Assembly: GCA_029262735.1 (NCBI GenBank)
Contig: JAJCYY010000052.1
Coordinates: forward strand, 1-64,000
Length of the DNA: 64,000 bases
DNA from: Chloroflexota bacterium
GTDB taxonomy: Bacteria; Chloroflexota; Dehalococcoidia; Lucifugimonadales; Lucifugimonadaceae
Direction: 5' to 3'
Shown in pieces: positions 36,976-44,562 of this stretch (the first letter of the stretch is position 1; every line of letters begins with the position of its first letter). The translations under genes were made by a program, and so were the position numbers. The notes below the pieces were generated by a model. It did not search any database. It was not told the DNA's origin and saw nothing but the letters and a program-made list of their open reading frames with translations.

Positions 36976-38364
36976 ATGGGGGCCAGCGTAACCTTGATAT
37001 TTATTGGCGCGTTAGCAGCGTTGCTAGCCGTCATCCGAACCGCGCGCGTCCGCGAGATTAAGCTATCTCTTCGAGATCCACATGCGATATTAGAACACGT
37101 TGAAATTCTAAATCCGTGGTCAAGCAAGACGCCACGACTCAGAAGATTTGCCTTCTATATTGTAATAATCCCACTGGTTTTAGGAATCTTCATATTGGCA
37201 CGTGACGCGGTATCACCCCCTAATAAAATTGTCGCAGGGGCGAATCAACCAGGGAATGCGCAATTCTTAAACAAATTAGGAGAGGCCAACGTAGAAAGTC
37301 CTGAACAAATAAAAATTGGAGAAACAGGCCTGATTTCGTTGACGCTTGGTGAAACGGACGATGTCAGCGGTAAACGAATTGTGTTTGTTACCTCGACATC
37401 TGGAACGGCGGTTGCTGGTACAGCTTCTATCGGTGGTAGTGGACGGCAGTCAGGGAGCGTAAGTGATGTACCAATGTGGTCGGAGATGAGAGCGCGTCTA
37501 AATGCGCCGTTCCTTGATTTCAGTGAATCTGGCTGGATTGAAAAGCACTTAACACGTGAAAATCCCTCGGCAACATGGTCCTGGCGCGTTGCTCCAAAAC
37601 TACCATTTATCGGCGATCAAACGGCGAATATTGACCTCGACGGTCCAGATGGGACAAACATTAACATTGCGTTTGAGATACCCATTTTTGTCACGATCGG
37701 CACTCAACCAGGTACACCCACACCGACTCCTCGGACTTCGTCACCAACAATGACGACCACCGTGACTCCATCGCCTGCGCGGACCGCTACTCCGACACCG
37801 GCCCCGACACCGTCTCCGTCCCCATCGTCAACGCTGAACACCCCTACGCCGACTCCGGCTCCGACTCCATCGCCTACGCGGACCGCCACTCCGACACTGA
37901 CTCCGTCTCCGCCGCCTACGCTGAACACCCCTACGCCGACTCCGGCTCTGACTCCATTGCCTACGCGGACCGCCACTCCGGTGCCGTCCGGAACTCCGAC
38001 TCCGACTCCGACGCCCCAGCTATTGCTGATCAGATCGGTCGGAACGGTTGACGACGGCAACGGCGAAGACGACGGGTTCAATCTCGTGGATCCAAGCCAG
38101 GACGTTTTCGACCCGCTAACCGGCGTCGACGACACTGCCATAGTCTTTCTGAGCGACAGGCCTGAATTTCCCTTATTCGGATCCGAAAATGAAGTTGTGT
38201 TAGTTCTAGCAGGTACGTTCGTACAGATCGATGGCTTGAGGGTGATCTCGGTACTTGACTCCGGAGACCGACAGACCCTGAGGCCGCCGGTACTACTGAT
38301 TCTCCAGACCAGCCAGTCCTATGTTGCCGGCACACGGATTGACATTCTGTATAGGAGTTTCTAA
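36976..38364 (+). CDS. Membrane-anchored protein with Thr/Pro repeat linker, function unknown
   Basis: 462 residues. One helix at residues 4-20 and another near 57-76 ([20 protein letters not shown]) flank a short basic loop. An extracytoplasmic beta-rich region (about 85-245) follows, with [12 protein letters not shown] and [26 protein letters not shown]; then about 100 residues of TPTPxPTPS repeats and a final 105-residue globular domain beginning [19 protein letters not shown]. The middle part resembles the Ig-like domain of secreted Chloroflexota proteins that restrain bilayer-attached complexes, but no family is certain. AT-richer coding than the neighbours suggests acquisition. GGTAAGGGG lies about 6 bases before the ATG. 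Confidence 0.7.
   Translation: MGASVTLIFIGALAALLAVIRTARVREIKLSLRDPHAILEHVEILNPWSSKTPRLRRFAFYIVIIPLVLGIFILARDAVSPPNKIVAGANQPGNAQFLNKLGEANVESPEQIKIGETGLISLTLGETDDVSGKRIVFVTSTSGTAVAGTASIGGSGRQSGSVSDVPMWSEMRARLNAPFLDFSESGWIEKHLTRENPSATWSWRVAPKLPFIGDQTANIDLDGPDGTNINIAFEIPIFVTIGTQPGTPTPTPRTSSPTMTTTVTPSPARTATPTPAPTPSPSPSSTLNTPTPTPAPTPSPTRTATPTLTPSPPPTLNTPTPTPALTPLPTRTATPVPSGTPTPTPTPQLLLIRSVGTVDDGNGEDDGFNLVDPSQDVFDPLTGVDDTAIVFLSDRPEFPLFGSENEVVLVLAGTFVQIDGLRVISVLDSGDRQTLRPPVLLILQTSQSYVAGTRIDILYRSF
37768..37990 (+). repeat. 87-bp tandem repeat coding a Pro/Thr linker
   Basis: Units aligned on CTGAACACCCCTACGCCGAC start at 37834 and 37921; a less perfect earlier unit covers 37768-37833. The period of 87 bp (29 codons) keeps the frame and encodes the TPTP-rich linker. 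Near identity of the units shows recent expansion. Confidence 0.8.
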
Positions 38365-38434
38365 AGGATATGTGCTGCAGAATTTATTCAGACCCATCGC
38401 CAACTAAATAATCACTTAAACGGACTCAACTCAA

Positions 38435-39262
38435 ATGACGACAATAAATAATCCCGCAACCCCCGGAACCTTCCAGCCGCAGGCGCTGATCAGCGTTGAA
38501 GAGAGGATGGCGGCGCATCCCGAGCCTCGCTGGTCGGAGAAGGTGGTGATGGACGGGCGCAACCGGGTGGCGATGATCTCTTCGCCTGCGGGAACGCCGG
38601 GAGACCCGCACCTGCACCCTGACTTCAACGAGTGGTGGGTGATCCTGAATGACGAGGTCCAGTACACGATCGGCGAACACGAGGCGTTCGTTGCGAAGTT
38701 CGGTAGCGTGGTGATTGCGCCGTGCGGCTACCGGCACGACATCCAGTCGTTCAAGGGCGAAAACTGCGTTCGGGCAGTGGTTGGTCCGGAGACTTCTAAC
38801 CATGATCTGAAGGGTGTTGAGCCGGTGCGGCAGGTGCCGCTGGACGATCTCGATCCGCCGAACCGCATCCACACGTCGCTCGATTACATGATCGCCCGGC
38901 ACGGTCTGGAGAAGTCGTGGTCAGAGGAGGTTCTGCTGGATCAGCGCAACCGGGCGAACCTGATTCACCAGATGCCGAGTTCCGGGAACCGCCCGCACTG
39001 GCACCCGGATATGGATGAGTGGTGGGTGGTGATGAAGGGTGAGGTTGAGTGGCGGGTTGGTGGCGGCACGGAGGGGCGCGGGCCGGAACCCACGGATGTG
39101 TTCCGGGCGAAGAAGGGCGACATCGTGTTCGTGGAGTCCGGCCGCGCACACGCGATCGATACGGTGGGCGACGAGTCGTCGATCAGGCTGGCGGTGACTT
39201 CACCGGACGTGATCCACTACTACCTGGACGACCCGAATGCACCGAGGCCGCCGCGGGATTAG
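38435..39262 (+). CDS. Bicupin protein
   Basis: The 275-residue protein has two cupin domains. The first shows DPHLHPDFNEWWVILNDEVQYTIGEHE with GSVVIAPCGYRHDI; the second NRPHWHPDMDEWWVVMKGEVEWRVGG and GDIVFVESGRAHAID. Each half retains the His-x-His...Glu and later His that bind a divalent metal in cupins. The halves share SWSEEVLLDQRNRANLI-like lead-ins, so the protein arose by duplication. Bicupins include dioxygenases and decarboxylases (gentisate, oxalate), but these motifs do not single one out. Single gene between the Thr/Pro protein and the deoxyribohydrolase-SLOG gene. Confidence 0.82.
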   Translation: MTTINNPATPGTFQPQALISVEERMAAHPEPRWSEKVVMDGRNRVAMISSPAGTPGDPHLHPDFNEWWVILNDEVQYTIGEHEAFVAKFGSVVIAPCGYRHDIQSFKGENCVRAVVGPETSNHDLKGVEPVRQVPLDDLDPPNRIHTSLDYMIARHGLEKSWSEEVLLDQRNRANLIHQMPSSGNRPHWHPDMDEWWVVMKGEVEWRVGGGTEGRGPEPTDVFRAKKGDIVFVESGRAHAIDTVGDESSIRLAVTSPDVIHYYLDDPNAPRPPRD

Positions 39263-39397
39263 GCAGAGGGCGGCGGGCTGTGCGGCTGATGCTATGAGCG
39301 AGTTTGGACCGTTCAACCACCAGGCGTTTCTTTGTCCGATCAACGTAAATTCATCGGACGTTAGAAGGCAGACGGAGACCTTCGGAGGGGGTAGAAG

Positions 39398-40267
39398 ATG
39401 AAGTGTTTCGTGATCATGCCATACGCTGAGCAGTTCGGCGATGTCTACGCCACGATCAAGAGAGCCGTTGGTTCGATAGAAGAGGTGGAGGTGGAGTGCC
39501 TCAGGCTCGATGAGATGAAGGCAGCCGGACGGATCACTGACGACCTGCTCCGAGAGCTCAACGCGGCGGCAGTCTGCGTTGCTGACCTCACAGGGAACAA
39601 TCCGAACGTGATGTGGGAGGTCGGCTATGCGATGGCGCTCGACAAACCCGTCATCTTCATCTCCCAGGAAGGGAGCACACGTCCGTTCGATATCAAGGAC
39701 ATGCGGATAAATGAGTATGAACGAGACTCACTTGAAAGTACGTTAGAAAAGCGTCTCACCGAGTCGTTTCGCGCAACGCTCAGCCAGATTACGCAGGAGC
39801 GAACTGATGTCCTCAGACCTATGCCCGGGGCCAGTGCGCTGTCGATGGCCGTAACGGGATCAATGAACGCGAATCGCTCCAAGTGCCATCGTCGACTCGA
39901 AACTCTCCTCGAGCCATACCTGGGCAGAGATGTCGCCTGGTACTGCGGTTCGTATGGTGACGTTGACCAGGTCGCTGTCGAATTCCTCACAGAAAGGAAT
40001 GAGAAGGTCGTCGTAGTCGGGTACGACTCGTTCGACATTTCCAAGCCGATGCTTACCCTGGTTGAGGAGAACAAGCTCCCGTTCGTTGATGCAGGAAGTG
40101 AGCAGCTACCAAAGGGAATACGCGGTCCAACCGATCGCGACGTACTGTTCTTGACTAAGGCGGACGCGGTCGTTTTGCTGTGGAATGGTCACAGCCAGGG
40201 AACGCTTGAACTGATCGATTGGTACAGGACCCAACACAAAGATCACGTTGTCGGCTTCGTCGGCTGA
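39398..40267 (+). CDS. Deoxyribohydrolase-like (NDT/TIR-like) plus SLOG-like fusion, putative defence effector
   Basis: 289 residues, GGAGGGGG 7 bases before the ATG. Residues 1-130 begin MKCFVIMPYAEQFGDVY and contain AAVCVADLTGNNPNVMWEVGYAMAL, with Glu74 in the position of the nucleoside-deoxyribosyltransferase catalytic acid; this is the FVIMPF/DLTGxNPNVxxExG signature of the DRHyd/NDT-like fold. Residues about 145-289 form a second Rossmann-like domain (VAWYCGSYGDVDQVAVEFL, KGIRGPTDRDVLFLTKADAVVLLWNG, SQGTLELIDWY) resembling SLOG/LOG nucleotide-binding domains. Known families of this sort hydrolyse or sense nucleotides in anti-phage systems (retron and other conflict systems). A single-gene effector is inferred, not shown. 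Confidence 0.68.
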   Translation: MKCFVIMPYAEQFGDVYATIKRAVGSIEEVEVECLRLDEMKAAGRITDDLLRELNAAAVCVADLTGNNPNVMWEVGYAMALDKPVIFISQEGSTRPFDIKDMRINEYERDSLESTLEKRLTESFRATLSQITQERTDVLRPMPGASALSMAVTGSMNANRSKCHRRLETLLEPYLGRDVAWYCGSYGDVDQVAVEFLTERNEKVVVVGYDSFDISKPMLTLVEENKLPFVDAGSEQLPKGIRGPTDRDVLFLTKADAVVLLWNGHSQGTLELIDWYRTQHKDHVVGFVG

Positions 40268-41021
40268 CCTGCTCCGCGAGTCTCGATTCGGCGTGAACGC
40301 AGGATCCCGGCGTGATTTGTCCTTCGGTTGGGAGGACTGGATCCCTTGACGCTTGCGCGGCTAGCCTTCGGCCCGGCTGGCGATTTTCTTCCTTGTCCCA
40401 CTTCTACCAGTGGAAGTAGGCGCAGAAGCACGGAGGGGTCGTGTCATTCCGAGCCGGGGCGGCCGTGTGCGCGTGAAGGGAGTCATCTTGAGACTGCCGA
40501 AGGGCCGTTCGGCTTCGCTCAAGGAACACATCACGTTTCCTGAGGCCGCCATCTCCGATTAGATGATCGCCAAATCCCCTCTCCCAGAGTCGGCGGATCC
40601 GGGTGCCCGTTTGCCGGGCGCGGGTGAGGGTCGTTTTGTCTCTCTGTCATTCCGAACTCGATTCGGAATCTCCTTGAGACTTGTTTGCGAGAGATGCTGA
40701 ATCAAGTTCAGCATGACAAATTCTCCCTCCCTGACAAGGAGGGCAGTCGGTACGCGTGAAGCTGGTAGCGATCTGCTTGACCATTGAACTATGAATCAAC
40801 CTCGCCGGGTGTCTCCAATTCATATCTCAGGGTTACCCCTGAAGCGACTCCGGATATCACGGTACCGGGGTATGGGGTGGTGATGGTGCATGTTGCCCAA
40901 GTTTCCCGGCATGCAACAGGCCTGGTCGGGTGCACCGTGTAACCAGAGGTCACGTTGAACCTCAGGGGAGCGGCCAACGGCTCGGCTCCCACGGTATGCA
41001 CCAAGGGGGAGCAACGTAGCG
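40268..41021. repeat. Long intergenic region with inverted REP-B pair
   Basis: Two REP-B copies (40646-40674 and 40691-40719) face each other. CTCTCCCAGAGTCGG and a TTCTCCCTCCCTGACAAGGAG palindrome flank them (about 40579, 40721-40741). An 18-base stretch near 40780 looks like a tRNA D-arm but is not extended. Frames between 40789 and 41064 on the minus strand lack support. Nothing else is recognised. Confidence 0.5.
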
Positions 41022-41264
41022 ATGGACACAACTTTGTTCGCATTGGAGCAGCAGAAGCTGGCACGCATCGATGAGGATGTTGCTCGCAAGCAGCGTCGGG
41101 TTACGGGTGATGTCTCGAAGCCAGTACGGCCCAACAGAAAGTTGTCTCTCGTCCGTGTTCTGCCGCTCAGTAGCCTCTCCGAGGCTGCTGCCGCAGTCCT
41201 GGCGACGGTAGCCGTTGGTGGAGTGGCGATGGCCGTGGCGAAAGTCGCTGCTGGCATTTCATGA
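41022..41264 (+). CDS. Small protein with C-terminal hydrophobic helix, unknown
   Basis: Eighty residues: MDTTLFALEQQKLARIDEDVARKQRR, a basic middle, and a C-terminal Ala/Val-rich helix (SEAAAAVLATVAVGGVAMAVAKVAAG) that would insert in the membrane as a tail anchor. GGGGGAG lies 12 bases before the ATG. It precedes the response regulator by 170 bases on the same strand, so a regulatory or membrane-sensing link is conceivable. No family is recognised and a chance frame is possible. Confidence 0.45.
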   Translation: MDTTLFALEQQKLARIDEDVARKQRRVTGDVSKPVRPNRKLSLVRVLPLSSLSEAAAAVLATVAVGGVAMAVAKVAAGIS

Positions 41265-41434
41265 ATGGACCATCACCTCAGCCCCCATACCGGCGGAGAC
41301 CGCGCAGGGAGTCATTCACTCTCTGCGCTGTTTCGCGTCCGGGGCAGCCCGTACAGGTTGATCTCTAGCCCAGCCAGAAATTCAGGGATAACCCGGTGGA
41401 GATCTATTTCAACCGGCCCTAAGTTAAAACGGTC

Positions 41435-42133
41435 ATGCACGCAGACCTCAATTCCCCAGCAACGGACGGACCGTCCGCTATACGAGTGCTCATCGTGGAC
41501 GATCAGGTTTTCTTCACTGAGCTCCTGGCGCGCGGCCTGTCGATGGAACCGACTATCGACGTGGTGGGTGTCGCCCACGATGGCGACTCGGCCGTGAGGG
41601 TTGCATCCGCTGAAAAGCCGGATGCGGTATTGATGGACATTGAGATGCCCGGAGAGATAGACGGGATCGAGGCGGGAACGCAGATAAAGTGCGCAAACCC
41701 GGACACCGGAATCGTCCTGCTCTCGATGCATCGAGACCCCCGGTTCTTCACCTACCTCCCGTTCGATCAGAGCAGTGGATGGTCGTACCTGCTGAAGGAC
41801 TCTGTGCCGGACATGAGTGTGTTGTTAAGGGCGATCGACGGCAGCGTCCGGGGATGGCCGGTTCTTGATCCGACGGTTACGGCAACTCTACGGCCGCGAC
41901 AAGATACACCGCTGGATAATTTGACAGAGCGACAACGGGATGTCCTCAAACTAATCGCTGAAGGTCACACTAACGCCGGGATAGCGGAGAAGCTGTTCCT
42001 GGAAGAAAAGACCATCGAAACCTATATCAGCGCCGTCTACCGGGAGTTCGGACTTTCTCGGGAGTCCGGCCTTCATGCTCGCGTCAGCGCGACGCTCATC
42101 TTCCTGAGAAACTCTGTGGCTGAGCGCGGCTAG
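41435..42133 (+). CDS. NarL/FixJ-family response regulator
   Basis: The 232-residue protein has a receiver domain (residues about 16-135: acidic pair in VLIVDDQVFF, phospho-acceptor Asp68 in AVLMDIEMPG, conserved Ser/Lys region LLSMHRD and YLLKDSV) and a LuxR-type DNA-binding domain at 160-225 (LTERQRDVLKLIAEGHTNAGIAEKLFLEEKTIETYISAVYREFG; positions given, motif typical). Phosphorylation should release DNA binding. The gene overlaps the 3' end of a convergent histidine kinase gene by 38 bases, so the two almost certainly form one two-component system. Targets are unknown; the divergent lectin region and the small protein are nearby. Confidence 0.92.
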   Translation: MHADLNSPATDGPSAIRVLIVDDQVFFTELLARGLSMEPTIDVVGVAHDGDSAVRVASAEKPDAVLMDIEMPGEIDGIEAGTQIKCANPDTGIVLLSMHRDPRFFTYLPFDQSSGWSYLLKDSVPDMSVLLRAIDGSVRGWPVLDPTVTATLRPRQDTPLDNLTERQRDVLKLIAEGHTNAGIAEKLFLEEKTIETYISAVYREFGLSRESGLHARVSATLIFLRNSVAERG

Positions 42134-44351
42134 CAAGCCCTATCTGTTCGTCCTCGTGGTCGATCTGCCTGTTTACGCTACTAAGCGGTACCCTCACTTC
42201 GACCACCGTCCCGGACCCGGGCGCGCTGGAGATCGTTGCCTCTCCGCCCGCGAACGATGCGTAGTCCTTGATCGTCGCAAGGCCGAGCCCGCCGGCTGTC
42301 CCCGTCTCGAACCCGGGGCCATCGTCCTTCACCGAGCAAACAATCTCTCCACCGGGGTCCAGCTCCACGTTGACCGTTACGTTGCAGTCGCCGACGTGTT
42401 TCGCGACGTTGTTAAACGCCTCCTCAGTGACCCGATACAGGGCGAGCCGGACACCAATGGGTACCGCGTCGCGACTCGATCCATCGAACGCCCTCAGCCT
42501 TTCGCCTATATTCAGGCTCACGTCAAGCGGCCCTGTATAGCGGTCGCAGAGAGACTCAATAGAAGGAACCAGTCCCATGCGAACTATGGCCGGGTGAAGG
42601 CGGTGGCTGAGTTCCCTGATCTCGTTCTGGGCAAGGTTATCGATGGAACTGACAATACTCGTAATCTCGCCGGTGTCTCCGTTGTTTGAATCATCCTTGA
42701 CCAGTTGACGGAGGGAGATGCTCGCTGCCACAAGCTGACCCTGGATAGTGCCGTGCAGCTCGGTTGCTATCTGCTGCCTGACACTCTCCTGGGCAGTGAC
42801 GAGGCGTGCACGTGAAAGTCTCAACTCTTGAATCGTTCTCTGTAGTTGCTCAAACAGTTGAACTGCACGCGCTGCCGGACCCGCCTGTCGGGCGATATTT
42901 TCAAGCAGAAGTTCGTCGCGGTCGGTGTATCGCTCGCCGGGCCGTCGCGGCCATACCGTGACGTTGCCCACCCTGTCTCCCTGGTAGACCAGGGGAAGTT
43001 CGACGACCTCAGAAGGGTCGAACTGAAACACGTCCGCTCCGCGCGAGACGTATTCAGCTGCAAGCATTTCAGGACCGTCTTCGTCGGCCCGAAGGTAGAT
43101 ACGCGCCCGCGGTGCGTTGATCCCCTCTCCGATGGTCTCAATGACGCTCCGGAGCACCGCCCGCGGATCCCCGGAGACCTCGAGCGTCCTGCCGAATTCC
43201 GTTAACACCTCCAGTGGCCGGTCTCGCCGACCGTAGGTCAGGCGTTCGGCAAAGCGCCTCAGGTTCGCGCGAGTCTGTAGGAGTGCCAGGCCGAAGATCG
43301 CAGTGAACAGCGCTGTGAGCGCTGTGCTGAACCAGACGCTTATCACGGCGGCCGCAATCCCTACGATGCCGGTGTAGGTAGTGAGGCCGAGGATACCGAG
43401 ACCGATGTGCATCGCACGCCGGCGCAGCGTCACGTTCATGTCCCACAGTCTGAAATAGAGAACAGACGCGCCGATTGAGATCGGGAACAGGACCAACAGC
43501 AACGCGGCAACTCCAAGGCCAAGCGTGAGCCATATAACGCGGGCTGCTTCCGACTCATTTGTGGCCGGTATCTCGGGGAGCCCGTGTCGTATCAGACCTG
43601 ATACGAATGCGGTGACGATTCCCACCAGCACCCAGCCGATGCGAAGCCTGTCGATAGCTTCAACAGACGAACGCAGCTTTGTGACTTGCGCGGCGATCCC
43701 CGAGCCGGTCCATGCGACGAATACCAGGAACCCGTAAGTGCCCAGGTCGCTTCCAGGAAAGGGGTTGAACGGTGCACGCGGCGCGATCAGCCAGATGACG
43801 CAGGCCACCGTCCAGCCACCCGCCAGCACTGCAATCCACTTACGATCGAACCTGCCATTTGGAAACAGGTAGTACGTCATTAGGAAAACCCATGTGCCTA
43901 TCGCCGTAATGGTCCGCTGCAGGACCCGCCAGGCGGTGTGTTCCGTGCGCAGTGCGTCGGTGAAGTCAAGTGGTGTGATCAGCCAGGTAACACACAGCAA
44001 GGCTGCGAGCAGCGCTGTGAGGTTGCTTGACCGCTTGGCGAGGATCGTAAGACCAACCACTGCGAACGCCAGTACAACTCCGAGCTGCAGGGCGACTTGG
44101 TAGGCAATGTACGCGTCGTTGCCCAACCCGTGCTCAGCAAGCGTCTCGGCTTCGCCATCTGTGAGCAGGAAAAGGTTGTTACATGGGGCCGCGGGACATC
44201 GTTCACTCAGCCGGTCAATGAACAGCGGCATTCCGGCGAACGCCAGGACAAGTGACGCGGCCAGGGCCAGGACAATCACTGCATGGGCAACATTCAGCCA
44301 TGTGCCACCGATGACCCGGCTGTTCCGACGGTCACTCGCGACTGAGGTCAT
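42096..44351 (-). CDS. Membrane histidine kinase, HisKA_3 (NarL-partner) type
   Basis: The 751-residue protein starts with about eight hydrophobic helices (residues 20-360), then a region 385-500 like a GAF domain. A coiled coil leads to the HisKA_3 dimerisation helix with phospho-acceptor His533 in ATELHGTIQGQL. The ATP-binding domain follows: N box EEAFNNVAKHVGD, G boxes DDGPGFETGTAGGLGLATIKDYA and GSGTVVEVRVP. It would sense a membrane or extracellular signal and phosphorylate the convergent response regulator. The N-terminal loop with RCPAAPCNNL (two Cys) lies between helices 1 and 2 and faces outward. The signal is unknown. Confidence 0.92.
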   Translation of the reverse strand: MTSVASDRRNSRVIGGTWLNVAHAVIVLALAASLVLAFAGMPLFIDRLSERCPAAPCNNLFLLTDGEAETLAEHGLGNDAYIAYQVALQLGVVLAFAVVGLTILAKRSSNLTALLAALLCVTWLITPLDFTDALRTEHTAWRVLQRTITAIGTWVFLMTYYLFPNGRFDRKWIAVLAGGWTVACVIWLIAPRAPFNPFPGSDLGTYGFLVFVAWTGSGIAAQVTKLRSSVEAIDRLRIGWVLVGIVTAFVSGLIRHGLPEIPATNESEAARVIWLTLGLGVAALLLVLFPISIGASVLYFRLWDMNVTLRRRAMHIGLGILGLTTYTGIVGIAAAVISVWFSTALTALFTAIFGLALLQTRANLRRFAERLTYGRRDRPLEVLTEFGRTLEVSGDPRAVLRSVIETIGEGINAPRARIYLRADEDGPEMLAAEYVSRGADVFQFDPSEVVELPLVYQGDRVGNVTVWPRRPGERYTDRDELLLENIARQAGPAARAVQLFEQLQRTIQELRLSRARLVTAQESVRQQIATELHGTIQGQLVAASISLRQLVKDDSNNGDTGEITSIVSSIDNLAQNEIRELSHRLHPAIVRMGLVPSIESLCDRYTGPLDVSLNIGERLRAFDGSSRDAVPIGVRLALYRVTEEAFNNVAKHVGDCNVTVNVELDPGGEIVCSVKDDGPGFETGTAGGLGLATIKDYASFAGGEATISSAPGSGTVVEVRVPLSSVNRQIDHEDEQIGLASRAQPQSFSGR

Positions 44352-44562
44352 CGACGGCTCGACTCCACAGCTGAGGCGTGCGGGCTCTAAGTGTCACCAT
44401 CTTACAATGATGGTTAGTTGTGCTCAGAACCTGATTCACGCGGACCTGCCTCTGAGAACAAAGCTACTCACGCGCGACAGACACGGGAAGCATCTCGCTC
44501 TCCCGTGTCTGTTGTGTCTGCTTGAATCGCCGGAATCTTTCAACCCGGCGACGTTATTTCAC

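Noticed and set aside
40755-40800. tRNA D-arm-like stretch (reverse complement TAGTTCAATGGTCAAGCAG)
   Set aside because: No anticodon arm, T-arm or acceptor pairing could be found around it.
40789-41064. 91-codon minus-strand frame before the two-component genes
   Set aside because: No ribosome site and overlap with the better-supported small plus-strand gene; likely chance.
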